This document shows, in pieces, positions 8,301 through 17,171 of a DNA stretch of 21,059 nt. The notes beneath the pieces are model-generated. The model saw only the letters and a program-made list of their open reading frames with translations. It was not told the DNA's origin and did no database searches. The translations under genes were made by a program, and so were the position numbers. Positions within the stretch are counted from its first letter, which is position 1. Each line of letters starts with the position of its first letter. This DNA comes from Hypsibius dujardini (lineage: Eukaryota > Tardigrada > Eutardigrada > Parachela > Hypsibiidae): contig LRSR01005146.1 in NCBI GenBank assembly GCA_001579985.1, forward strand, positions 1 to 21,059, written 5' to 3'.

Positions 8301-8714
8301 TTGATTGATTGATTGATTCATCAGTTACGTTTCCGAAGTTTCAATTTTTTTATCCCAACCATTGCAAAAACTTCGTTATTTGGAAAAAGTTTGATTTCAA
8401 GATTTTTAATACTTTTCTATCCCAAATTTGATTTGGAATTGACGTCAACAGAATCTTTTTTGTATAACAGGGGGCGGAGCTAGGGGCTAGTTTCAATCTA
8501 GGCTTCCGAGTGACATTGTAGAAATGATCCATAGCTCCGCCCCCTGGCACCGAAATAAGATTCTGCTAATTTCGATCCATTTTAAATTAAATTTGGAGTG
8601 GACGGGTGTCAAAAATCTTAGAATGAAACGTTTTCCGAAAAACCTTTTTTTTTACAGGCGTTGGGATCAAAAACTTGAAACTTCGGAAACGTTATTAATG
8701 AATTAATCAATCAA
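8301..8714. mobile_element. Foldback element, CATAGCTCCGCCCC family (copy 1)
   Basis: Long terminal inverted repeats of about 40 bp: TTGATTGATTGATTGATTCA then ...ACGTTTCCGAAGTTTCAA at the left, and TTGAAACTTCGGAAACG... then TTAATCAATCAA at the right. Inside, a second inverted pair surrounds the core: GGGGGCGGAGCTA near 8470 and ATAGCTCCGCCCCCTGG near 8531. It has no coding capacity. The core and its neighbours match elements at 13535-13795 and 18390-18765. It lies directly upstream of the multicopper oxidase exon. Confidence 0.8.
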
Positions 8715-8924
8715 GCCCCGGGCCATACGACAAAGTGATGCGGGAATTAGCTTCTTCCTTATTTTTTTCTGAAGCCGCAGATATGATTTCCAGCCCGAGA
8801 CCCCAATATAAAATCATATGGCCAGGTATTTGTAAAAAACTCCACTCCGATTGGGAGTGAAAATGTCCGTTCTTGCTCAAGTAAGATCGACGATTCGATC
8901 CCAATGTACTGTGTCACAGCTTTG

Positions 8925-9091
8925 GCGCCATTCACGTATTACGTAATCAAAGGAGAGTTGGTGGGTGGTGGTTTGGACCCTTGATTACTCACCAGTAAAA
9001 TAAGCCCCGCCCTCCAGTATAGTTTTGATTATCTGAGTAGGTTTATGGTCGAAAAAGACCATTTTTTCATTACGCAATATGTGAATGGCGC
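8925..9091. mobile_element. 167-bp foldback MITE
   Basis: The left end GCGCCATTCACGTATTACG and the right end CATTACGCAATATGTGAATG then GCGC are near-perfect inverted repeats of about 24 bp. The inner part has no coding potential. There is no confident target duplication. It is the second foldback element upstream of the multicopper oxidase exon. Confidence 0.75.
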
Positions 9092-10720
9092 TTTTCCGGT
9101 CCGGCCACGAATGCTGACGTAGCAAGGTGTCTGGGCTTTGCGAGGTTCAAGGAAGTTGATAGAGCGTGTGCAATTTTACATAATAATTTGCGCTATTCCG
9201 GTATGCCACACGCCTATTTCGGGATCGCTTTGCTCCTTCGATCCATTCATCTCGGGCTCTGACAATGCAGCAGTCAGAGCAATAATCTCATTGCAGCCAG
9301 ACAAGGAAGACATTCCATCCAGGCATCCTGGAGTGAAGCTTTTTTCCCTGGAACTTTCCATAGACCGCAGTCCCACAAAGGAAGCGCAGGAAAGGAGACG
9401 ATGTTGACTCGCAGCCAACATTCGGGGCAGAATCTAATTTTACAACGCACACTTCCGCGCGTCATTTCCTCATCCAGGAACCTATACGCGGGGGTTATTC
9501 CTGACTCAACGCGTGTGTGCAATGACCAATGATGAGCAGACAGGTCATCGCCAAAAAAAGCTTTTCTTTTTTTTGTAGATTTTTAAATATTTCTTTCCGT
9601 CGTCAAAATACAGAATCAAGTATAATCCTATATATCTACTAAATATGCTGGTACTATATATTATATATATATATATATATTATATATATGTGTGTATTCT
9701 ATATGTGCTTCTGTATCAAAGTGTACTACAGTATTTGGTGCCTCAGTTCGTGGCACTTATCAGCGAACTATGCGAACGTCACGGTGATTGTGAGGAAGGG
9801 GTCCCCTGAAAGGTCTCTATCAATCATACATAGAGACGGGCAAACTGATGATGTGCGCAGGTAGAAAAGTCACTTGTCAAACAAGATAGATCTCATAGCG
9901 CGGTCCGCCGGGGTTCGTCATGCAAAAGCAGAAAGGGTGTGAAGAGAAAAACTCGCCATGTCGTCGGACGTCTTCCCATTTGCGCTCGGGGGGAGCTGTG
10001 TGTCAACATCTATTTCTCCCCTTTCACGGCTCTCCCGTATTCCCCCGCGCAGACCGCGACGAATGCATCGGCAAACATACCGGCTCCATGCATGGAATGG
10101 GCGAGTTTCCGGCGGCCGGACAAGTTAAGTGCCGTGATTTCGCATGCTAATAACCGGAAATACCTCACATTCCCCCCCCCTCCCCCCCCGCGCACACGCC
10201 GAGGAAATCGATTTTGCAAAAAAATGGGCGCGCACTGAGCCCATGGCGTGTCTCGGGGTCTGGGATCATGTGCGAACCATTGTGGTGCTCGCCGCGTGGA
10301 TGAGCGATCCAGGTGTCGGACTGGAGTTCGTCGACGGGACGCGAGTTCTTGCATGCCGAATAATAATGGATTTCGGTTTAGTGCACAATTAACTCCTGTG
10401 CAATCCGCATAGCGACTTTCCGAAACCGCTTCCGAAGTTTCAGCCTAAAGTCACACAGTTTGGGTACCCTAAAATTAATGAGTACGTAAGACTCGTATTA
10501 GTCCCCAAAGAATTATATGTTTATTTGGCTCGTTCGTTGAAACCTACGGGAAACTGAAATTCTGACTTTGCGTTCAGAACTTCGGCGCAGCAAAGTCAGC
10601 GGAAAGGTCTGCTTTAAATTTTCGAACCCTCTTTCGTAGCAGAATTGGTTGGGAAGTGTGAAAAAGCAGCGAGGTTGGAGACCAGGGCAGTTTTGACTGT
10701 TGGGCGCTGAAATAAGCCAT
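9092..10720. other. Long stretch without a supported gene
   Basis: Several overlapping open frames occur on both strands (for example around 9138-9522 and 9920-10392), but none resembles a known family and none is linked by convincing splice signals. The part from about 9900 to 10350 is clearly more GC- and CpG-rich than its surroundings and contains a poly-C tract at 10172-10189. It could be a CpG-rich regulatory region or an unrecognised first exon. An AT dinucleotide tract lies at 9650-9690. Confidence 0.4.
9650..9690. repeat. (AT)n microsatellite
   Basis: An alternating AT/TA tract of about 40 bp, followed by TGTGTG. Confidence 0.9.
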
Positions 10721-10722
10721 AT

Positions 10723-10740
10723 CGATTGGCGCGCCAATCG
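10723..10740. promoter_or_regulatory. 18-bp perfect palindrome: paired CCAAT boxes around an E2F-like core
   Basis: CGATTGGCGCGCCAATCG is its own reverse complement. It carries ATTGG and CCAAT (NF-Y-type boxes on both strands) flanking GGCGCGCC, and TTGGCGC resembles an E2F site. It lies 322 bp upstream of the TBCA start codon and about 155 bp upstream of its TATA box, a usual distance for CCAAT boxes. Function is inferred from the motif only. Confidence 0.5.
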
Positions 10741-10771
10741 CGTCAGTGGGAGGCGTGGCTACCGTCCGCGA

Positions 10772-10779
10772 TGACGTCA
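10772..10779. promoter_or_regulatory. Perfect CRE (TGACGTCA) in TBCA promoter
   Basis: A full palindromic cAMP-response-element consensus, TGACGTCA, sits about 120 bp upstream of the TBCA TATA box and about 30 bp after the CCAAT palindrome. A GC/CACC-like box, GGGAGGCGTGGCT, lies between them at 10747-10759. Clustering with other promoter motifs supports a real promoter, but binding is inferred. Confidence 0.5.
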
Positions 10780-10812
10780 GCTGTCTCGCTCGATGAATCA
10801 CTCAAACAGTCA

Positions 10813-10847
10813 CACACACATACACACATACACATACACACTCAGCG
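10813..10847. repeat. (CA)n / (ATACAC)n tract
   Basis: A short imperfect CA repeat, CACACACACATACACACATA and onward, between the CRE and the TATA box of the TBCA gene. A second short (AC)n run lies in the 5' leader at about 11037-11053. Confidence 0.85.
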
Positions 10848-10896
10848 CGTCGAAACACACGGCGCAAGGGGCAAAGTGCTCCACAACAAATCGCTT

Positions 10897-10904
10897 TATA
10901 AAAG
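10897..10904 (+). promoter_or_regulatory. TATA box of the TBCA gene
   Basis: TATAAAAG occurs 165 bp upstream of the TBCA start codon, with CCAAT, GC and CRE motifs upstream. Transcription would be expected to start near 10927-10932, giving a 5' leader of about 130 nt. This is inferred from the motif and its spacing. Confidence 0.5.
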
Positions 10905-11061
10905 CTCGCTTTCCTTGCATCCACTACAAAATTTAGCCAATTTCGCGTCTGCCACCTCTGCCCCTCTTCCTGTCCCACGACCGATCTTGCAGGTCTCGGA
11001 TTTACATTTCCTCATTATTTTCCACGCGTTTTTGCATCACACACACACACACAGCCGGAGA

Positions 11062-12177
11062 ATGAGTGATCCTCGCCTGCGGAATTTGAAAGTGAAAACT
11101 GGCGTCGTCAGAAGGTAAATCTCCCCCTCTTTTTACCGGGTCTCGCCCTCGCACAGTTCGAGGATGGAGAGTTTCCGCTGCACTGCAAGCGGTTAAATAT
11201 TGTGCCATTGCAGGCTATACAAGGAGAAAATATCCTACGAGAAGGAGCTGGAGAAAGAACGCGGCAAACTCACCGGGATGCGGCAGAAGGGGGAAGACGA
11301 ATACCGTGTGAAGAAGCAGGTACGTTGTCGCTGCTCGGAATCCGTTGGAGTGTGGTGGCAGTGGACGTTTTATTTTTTTTCAAGCAACTATGGGTCCTGT
11401 GTTGCAGGAGGAAGTGGTGCAGGAGTGTTTGATGATGATTCCTAATTGCAAAATTCGCCTGTCCAACGCGTGGACGGACCTCAAAACCAGCATAGTAAGT
11501 GCTCAAGCTCTTCGTACGCTTTTATAACTTCAGTTTTGGTTCGAAATTCCGAAGCTTTTTTTGACAAAGAGGATGACACGTTTTTAACTGGAAAACGTTG
11601 GTTGATGGTCGATAGGAAGGTGTAGATATTTTTATGGGATTTATTCTGAGATGTATTTGGCATCAATACAAATCAATCAATCAATCAATCAATCAATTTT
11701 CAATCTGCAGTACTCGTTGTTTAGTGCATATACTTGATGAATATCCAAACTTATTACGGGAGCTTTATTTTTTGAAGTCAATTTAATATCATGATTTAAA
11801 GTCATTCGTTTCAATCAGATTTCTTATCAATATTTTGAGGAAGAACACGATAGAGACGCTTTTATGGCAAACGCCGATGCCTGGATATGGTTTTTAAATT
11901 CCCACCTTTCGCTTTGCTTGATTGAATGATTGAGCTGATGCTTTTGTATGCAGTCTGGTAATTGTGCTGAGGAAAAGTGAGTTACAAAACGCGGCATTTA
12001 AATCGGTTGTGATTTGATGCTTTCGACTGGGATCATTCGGACTCTTTTCGTTTTCGTGTTAAATTGACCTTTTTTTCTTTCTTCCTCTCCCAGGACGCGG
12101 AGCCCGGCTTCAGTAACACGGACGAATACCGCGAAGCCACCAAAGTACTCAACGAAGTCGAGCCGAACCTCCGCTGA
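11062..12177 (+). CDS. TBCA: Tubulin-specific chaperone A (tubulin cofactor A)
   Basis: Four exons, 11062-11114, 11214-11319, 11408-11494 and 12094-12177, encode 109 residues (human 108). TBCA holds beta-tubulin released from CCT and passes it to the cofactor D/E/C machinery in the cytosol. The match is clear along the whole length: MSDPRLRNLKVKTGVVRRL (human MADPRVRQIKIKTGVVKRL), KEKISYEKE, EYRVKKQEEVVQE, CLMMIPNCKIRL (human SRMMIPDCQRRL) and DEYREATKVL (human EEYKEARLVL). It would form the family's three-helix bundle, and charged heptad-like residues are visible in exon 2. Joins are AG|GTAAAT to TTGCAG|G, CAG|GTACGT to TTGCAG|GAG and ATA|GTAAGT to CTCCCAG|GAC. The third intron is the longest (599 nt), with an (AATC)n run. 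It has a well-formed promoter upstream. Confidence 0.96.
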
Positions 12178-12218
12178 AACCTTCGCTTCGAACCTCCGCG
12201 CGCTCGCGCGACCTTCCG

Positions 12219-12286
12219 AAATTTCCGGGAACCTCTCGGATACTAACGCAAGAAATTTCCAGGGACCTCTCGGATACTAACGCAAG
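12219..12286. repeat. Two 34-bp direct repeats in TBCA 3' region
   Basis: Two adjacent copies of a 34-bp unit beginning AAATTTCC and containing ACCTCTCGGATACTAACGCA, differing at two positions. They begin about 40 bp after the TBCA stop codon and so probably lie in its 3' untranslated region. Confidence 0.85.
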
Positions 12287-12531
12287 AAACGGTGAAGGGC
12301 ACTCCCGCTTCTACGGAATTCCTCTCGTGTGATGATTCCCGTTTTTGTCGTCGTAATCGTTTTAACTCATTCTACGTTAAATATACTTCAGCTATATTAA
12401 ATAGTTTTTTTTCCCCTCGCGATTCTTCTCTAGTCGTCGTCTCTCTGTACAGGATATTTCTGATGCAAAAGCTACACGCATGCGCTTGCTCTTCTTTTCT
12501 CGGGAAGTCGGGATCCTTCGAAGGGGGAGTA

Positions 12532-12652
12532 CACACGTGGCAAAAATCTTGCGCTGACCGAATTAGGCCCTTTAACTCGACAGCTGTGTACAACAACCAT
12601 GCAACGAGTGTAATGGCTTAACTCGGTTAGCGCAAGGTTTTTGCCACGTGTA
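12532..12652. mobile_element. Foldback MITE, CACACGTGG family (copy 1)
   Basis: The arms are CACACGTGGCAAAAATCTTG then CGCTGACCGAATTA at the left, and TAACTCGGTTAGCGCAAGG then TTTTTGCCACGTGTA at the right. TA at 12530-12531 and 12653-12654 fits a TA target duplication. Nearly the entire element folds back on itself. A second copy lies at 14656-14779 in the opposite orientation. Confidence 0.85.
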
Positions 12653-12909
12653 TAGTACGGTGTGTTTGATTTTCCTCTCGGTTTTTTTATTCGCCTTGTC
12701 GATGTGACGTTCCCCGGCCGGAAACGCACGGCAACGCGTTTGAGGCATTATTATCGCCCACCGTTCCTGGATAGTGTGTATGTGCTGTCTGTCATGTTTG
12801 AACTCCTGCCACTTTATCAAACATCGAACCTCTGGTGTGAATTGCGAGAGAGAAAGAATAATATCAAAAGATTCGTTTAACCTTTTCACTTTCCGGTGTA
12901 ACTTCCACT

Positions 12910-12962
12910 TTCTCTCTCTCTCTCCCTCTCTCTCCCTCTCTCTCTCTCTCCCTCTTTCTCTC

Positions 12963-13008
<46 letters not shown>
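12910..13008. repeat. (CT)n microsatellite
   Basis: About 100 bp of CT dinucleotides with scattered CCCT interruptions. The Arg/Glu-rich and Leu/Ser-rich open frames across it are repeat translations, not genes. Confidence 0.95.
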
Positions 13009-13010
<2 letters not shown>

Positions 13011-13306
13011 GCCTGGTCGGCATACATCGCGCACACAATGGCTTCGTGTTATTCCGCCTCTTTTCGGTGAGAGCATTTTATAGTTGTGCCTGATTTCACG
13101 CAGTTGGATCCCCGGTTAATCGATTTTCTCGAGTTGTTCGGTGACGGTCCAGTTTTCTCCCTCGATTTCTTCAAGTCCATATTCCTGTCACGATGGATGC
13201 GATATTTCTCAGACTTTTCAGTACGTACCAATGAGGATTATGCAATTCCTGTCACAAACAATTAGTCGTGATAATTTGAACATCAGCGACACACGATACG
13301 AAGTCT

Positions 13307-13492
13307 TCGTTCTGTTCCTTTTGTTCTGTTCCCTTCGTTCTGTTCCTTTTGTTCTGTTCCCTTCGTTCTGTTCCTTGGTTCTGTTCATTGGTTCTGTTCC
13401 CTTAGTTCTGTTCCTTTCGTTCTGTTCCCTTTGTTCTGTTTCCTTCGTTCTGTTCCCTTCGTTCTGTTCCTTTCGTCCTGTTCCTTTCCTAT
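13307..13492. repeat. TTCTGTTCC(C/T)TT(C/T)G tandem repeat
   Basis: A dozen or so units of about 14-15 bp with core GTTCTGTTCC; the last unit ends TCGTCCTGTTCC. It produces a Phe/Leu/Ser-rich open frame that is an artefact of the repeat. Confidence 0.9.
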
Positions 13493-13534
13493 CGTATTGT
13501 CAACCATTTTTTGGCTCAACAGCGATAATGGGAC

Positions 13535-13795
13535 TCCGCCTATGTATTGAAATAAAATGTTCTTGACTCCACCCAGTCTAAAATTTAATTTGGAATCGAT
13601 TGGCGTTAGCCAAAATTGGTTCGGAGATAAGGAGGCGGAGCTATGTGTAATTTCCTGAAAGGACCAGAAGTGTGAGTGCATATTCCAGAGTTAGCTCATA
13701 GCTCCACCCCCTGATCTCAGAACATTTTTTGGCTGATGCCAATCGATTCCAAATTAAATTTTGAACGGAAATTTTGTCCATATTTATATCAACAT
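13535..13795. mobile_element. Foldback element, CATAGCTCCGCCCC family (copy 2)
   Basis: The left arm has AAAATTTAATTTGGAATCGA then TTGGCGTTAGCCAAAA and GGAGGCGGAGCTATG. The right arm has CATAGCTCCACCCCCTG, then TTTTTTGGCTGATGCCAATC and GATTCCAAATTAAATTTTGA. The arms are near-perfect reverse complements around a centre near 13660. The outer ends are diverged, so the boundaries are approximate. It shares its core with elements at 8301-8714 and 18390-18765. Confidence 0.75.
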
Positions 13796-14079
13796 TTTTA
13801 CTGCTTGTTTCCGGAAGTTAATTGTATAAACGGGCGAAATTCAGATTTCAAATCTCCCGTTGCATCAATTTTCATGCATGAAATAGGCGTAAACATAATA
13901 CAAACAGGTTGACACATCTCTAATTATTTCGCTCGTCGTATACTTTATGAATTTCGGTTCTCTGTAGTGAAGTACCTGCTGGGATTGTTGCTGGGTATCG
14001 TTTGTGTATTTACAGAATTGTGAAATCGCCGAGGTCGCAGGACGATCGAGTCGTGTTCGATATTGCGTTCTATCAGTTT

Positions 14080-14518
14080 TAGTACCAGTAAATACTCTAC
14101 CGACGCGATTCTAAGGCGCGACGCAAACTGCGTTTTCCGTATATATGGCCCCAGGTGTGCGTACAAAACCACCTACCCACTGAAATGCGCCTCAGTCTTC
14201 AATCTTCAGTCAAGAGATCAATCAACCGGAACAGCAGGTTCTTACGTTGGCCATCGGCGGAGGGTAGCCTCTCCGATTTTCTCCGCCCTGGCAAATTCTC
14301 GTTGAAACAAATCCATGAGACAAAGACCAGTGCTCCAAAATTCTGTCTTCGGTTTTCGGTAAAAAAAAGTTCGGGCATTTCCAACAGAGACGATAGATTT
14401 TTAACGGTAAATATTTGGAATGAAATATTTAGGGCAATTCAGACGGAGTGTTGGGCAAACAGCCCGTGGGCGTGGCTACAGCTGCGCCTTAGAATCGCGT
14501 CGCTACAGTATAGTACTA
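14080..14518. mobile_element. 439-bp element with terminal inverted repeats
   Basis: The ends are TAGTACCAGTAAATACTCTA then CCGACGCGATTCTAAGGCGC at the left, and GCGCCTTAGAATCGCGTC then GCTACAGTATAGTACTA at the right. GACGCGATTCTAAGGCGC is exact in both. The 350-bp centre shows no recognisable protein. A related partial end lies at 15018-15062. It is probably a non-autonomous DNA element. Confidence 0.7.
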
Positions 14519-14655
14519 GTATATTTTCTTCGACCCGCACGATTCAAAATGTCTAAAATTATTACGATTCTCCTGATCCTTGAACTGGAAGCACTCTTTC
14601 TGGTGGACTAGAGTATGTTAATTGGAGGAGTCTTGAATTTTAATACTCGTATGTA

Positions 14656-14779
14656 CACACGTGGTGAAAATCTTGCGCTGACCGAGTTAAGCCATTACAC
14701 TCGTTTGACGCATAGCTGTTCTACATAGCCGCGAGTTAAAGTGCCTAATTCGGTCAGCGCAAGGATTTTGCCACGTGTG
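14656..14779. mobile_element. Foldback MITE, CACACGTGG family (copy 2, inverted)
   Basis: It is the reverse-complement copy of the element at 12532-12652. Its left arm reads CACACGTGGTGAAAATCTTG then CGCTGACCGAGTTAAGCC, and its right arm GCCTAATTCGGTCAGCGC then AAGGATTTTGCCACGTGTG. TA at 14654-14655 and 14780-14781 supports a TA target duplication. Two related copies 2 kb apart, each with TA flanks, establish it as a transposed family. Confidence 0.88.
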
Positions 14780-14781
14780 TA

Positions 14782-15137
14782 AATGCTTTTTCTGTAGCAG
14801 CGCCCTCTGTCAGTCTGCCAGGTGTCGAAGCAACAGTCGCCTGTGGTAGCTCAAACGCCTGCACCGCTGCCTCGCACTGCTGTCCACAGGAAGACTGCAC
14901 GACCGCCACGGGGATGGATGGATAGCAATTCTATATTCGAACTATTCCTGCTGGTTCTTGATTTGCGTTTTGGTTTGGCGTACCAGGGATTATTTTAAGG
15001 GAGAATTAAGGTTTACACAAGCGCCCTAGAATCAATAATAACGCTGTAGTATACTTTATAGTACTGTTTTGCTTTCATTAACCGATACGCAAGGAACCGA
15101 AATTGTGAATTTCAGACAAAACAATGAACATATTAGT
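14782..15137. other. No gene recognised; partial element end at 15018-15062
   Basis: This gap holds a possible solo end of the 14080-14518 family (GCGCCCTAGAATC and GTAGTATACTTTATAGTAC). On the minus strand a short open frame with a coding-like reading (VVQSSCGQQCEAAVQAFELP) runs from about 14935 into the MITE tail. It has no start or splice support and no family was recognised, so it is not called as a gene. Confidence 0.4.
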
Positions 15138-15974
15138 TTAGAACTGAACTTTCACAAAATTCTCTTCCTCTTGTTTCCGTTCATTGGCCTCATCAAAAAC
15201 GCCGGTGTACCAAGCACTACTTTCTTGCGGCCCAGAGGAGACTGTACGACGCTCTTTCTCTACCATCCAGATCTTGACAGCGGGCCACACATTAAAATTC
15301 GTCAGGACTAGCATGTTGATCATCACATGCAGGTACGGATTAGCCGTTTCAGACGTCATCCGAGAACGGTCAGGAGATTTCAGCAAATTGTAAGCAGAAA
15401 TGAGCCGTTCAATGTCACAGGAGTGCGGCACAGCTACGATCACTCGCGCGAGACAATTTGTCACAAGCTTCATCGATGGCTGCTTCATAGCTATCAGCAG
15501 ATTTTGGCGGACAGACTGACCTTCAACCAGTCCGGAACGGGAAAAGTCAGTCAGCTCCAACGCGAAGTCCTTCAAACTCAGGTCAGGGGCAATAGTCGCA
15601 TGACAAACTCTCAAATCATCCGACGTATAAACACCAGTTGGGTGAGTGAGCGGTCTCAACGCTTTGATCATTTCGTTGTCTATACCCATCCGCTCGCTAA
15701 AAAAGTTGACCATCGTAGTGGAGATTTGGATCCGAACTAGGGCGAAAGGTCGAAGAACAGACACGTTCTTGTTCGGTCTCCAGACCGGCGTCTTGGTCCA
15801 CATCTCGACGCCGAAGAATGTCCGTTTGTTCCCATCAGTAGTCAAGAGCTCGACAACTTTCTCCTCCCAACCACCGATCAACGGTTCCTGCTGGAGGGCA
15901 ATCAGGTCAGTCACAGCGTGACCGACGTGCTTGTCCAATTCATCCAACGTCAGAATGTCTGCCTGCGTTTTCTT
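15138..15974 (-). CDS. hAT transposase-like protein, C-terminal half
   Basis: A continuous minus-strand frame of 278 residues runs from a probable acceptor (GATTCCAG|AAGAAAACG) to a TAA stop. Near its C-terminal third it has VAVPHSCDIERLISAYNLL then KSPDRSRMTSETANPYLHV, the pattern of the hAT dimerisation domain (S/C-x-ErlfS...R..L...t.n.ll). That domain is shared by hAT DNA transposases and host proteins derived from them, such as those related to KIAA1586 and ZNF862. No in-frame ATG precedes residue 60 or so, and no BED zinc finger or DDE-domain exon was found upstream, so it is partial. The frame has no stops or shifts, which suggests it is young or still selected. The Lys-rich end ERKQEEENFVKVQF is ordinary. 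Confidence 0.7.
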   Translation of the reverse strand, partial: KKTQADILTLDELDKHVGHAVTDLIALQQEPLIGGWEEKVVELLTTDGNKRTFFGVEMWTKTPVWRPNKNVSVLRPFALVRIQISTTMVNFFSERMGIDNEMIKALRPLTHPTGVYTSDDLRVCHATIAPDLSLKDFALELTDFSRSGLVEGQSVRQNLLIAMKQPSMKLVTNCLARVIVAVPHSCDIERLISAYNLLKSPDRSRMTSETANPYLHVMINMLVLTNFNVWPAVKIWMVEKERRTVSSGPQESSAWYTGVFDEANERKQEEENFVKVQF

Positions 15975-16767
15975 CTGGAATCTTCTTCTCCTTACTCACC
16001 TTTTTTCACAATCCGTGGTGTTCGTCGTTGCAAGTCAGGTCGATCCGTCAACGAGATTGAAAATACAGGTAAAAAATAAGTGAATAAAAATCAGGCCAAA
16101 TGGAGACTCAAGATATAAAAAAAACAAAGTCCTAATTTAAAGCCGCAACAGACATAGACACGCACACGGGAGAGTAAAGTGGATGAATGCGTAATACTGG
16201 TAACCGTATGAGACGTAGGACGTGATGTAATACCGCCCTGAGCCACTCACCACGGCAAAGTGAACAAACTGGTGTTCTCGTTTGATTTAAATCTTCAGGT
16301 ATGTACGAGACTACACTGCCTTTAACCACTGTCCGCGTACTGTGTTAGGGCGCAGATTGTTTGTGAGCATTTCTGAAATTTTATTTCTACCTTAAACCTT
16401 AAGCCATTTAGGTTTACACACAATGCTTTAGGTTTACACATTTTGTGTTAGGTTTACACACTAAAATAGTCCCATTGGGCACTATGTTTTCGCGGCTAAT
16501 GCAAGATTTCGTCATCGTTCCTTCTCAAAAATCAAAGGCAGCTGTAACCGTGAAAAAGATCTCACCTCATAGTCACCCATTACAACCAACCGCTAGGTTA
16601 TTACAGTAATTGAACCAAGGGCCATCTGGTTAGAACCAAAGCAGTGTCTACAAGTATCATCAAACGGTGTGCAGTGCAGCGACACGAAACACCCTCTTCA
16701 GGACGGATTTGGGAAACTGTAAATCGGGTCATCAGACAATTAGTTCTGACGTGTGGTCGTAAAACAT
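15975..16767. other. No gene recognised
   Basis: This is upstream sequence for the hAT-like frame and downstream sequence for ERP29. A minus-strand frame at 16132-16329 ends near a possible donor (CCGTG|GTGAGTGG), but its start would be GTG and no family was recognised. Three short 20-bp-period repeats lie at 16407-16460. Confidence 0.4.
16407..16460. repeat. TTTAGGTTTACACA, three units at 20-bp period
   Basis: TTAGGTTTACACA recurs at 16408, 16428 and 16448 at an exact 20-bp period; the intervening bases differ. Too short and too spaced to be telomeric repeat. Confidence 0.8.
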
Positions 16768-17126
16768 TCAAAGCTCCTCCTTGAATGAGTGCAAAATATT
16801 AAAGCGGCTCTTTAGTTCCTCTTTCTTCGTGCTGGATATCTTGTCGGTCTGCAGTTTTTCCACCCGTTTGATCTCGCCGGGGATGAAGTCTTTTCCCTTC
16901 TCCAGTAGCTTCTTCATCGTTTGGATGTACATCTTAGCGCTCCTCTTCTCGTCATCATCCTTGAGGTCCGTAACCTTGCCCTCGGCCTCGGCAAGCAGCG
17001 CTCGTTGTTTGGCTGGATCCTGCTCGAGTGTAAACAGTCGTGCCAACTCGTCATACTCTTCCAGACAGGCCGCTAATCCGATCCAGACTCCTAAGAAAAG
17101 TTTAAGTAATTATCAACTCATTTAGT

Positions 17127-17171
<45 letters not shown>

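Noticed and set aside
8707-8904. Minus-strand frame as the upstream exon of the multicopper oxidase
   Set aside because: It shows no cupredoxin motifs, ends within the foldback element and lacks a donor in suitable phase.
9920-10392. Several overlapping frames in a GC-rich stretch as a gene
   Set aside because: Overlapping frames on both strands are typical of high GC; none shows splice signals or family motifs.
12572-13076. Arg/Glu-repeat and Leu/Ser-repeat frames across the (CT)n tract
   Set aside because: Low-complexity translation of a dinucleotide repeat, no gene structure.
13038-13205. Possible first exons ATGGCTTCGTGTTATTCC... with GTGAGAGC donor and ATGGATGCGATATTT... with GTACGTACC donor
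   Set aside because: Each gives only about ten residues, no matching acceptor or downstream exon was found, and no family is recognisable.
16407-16460. Interstitial telomeric repeat (TTAGG-like)
   Set aside because: TTAGG occurs only once per 20-bp unit; the unit is not a telomere repeat.
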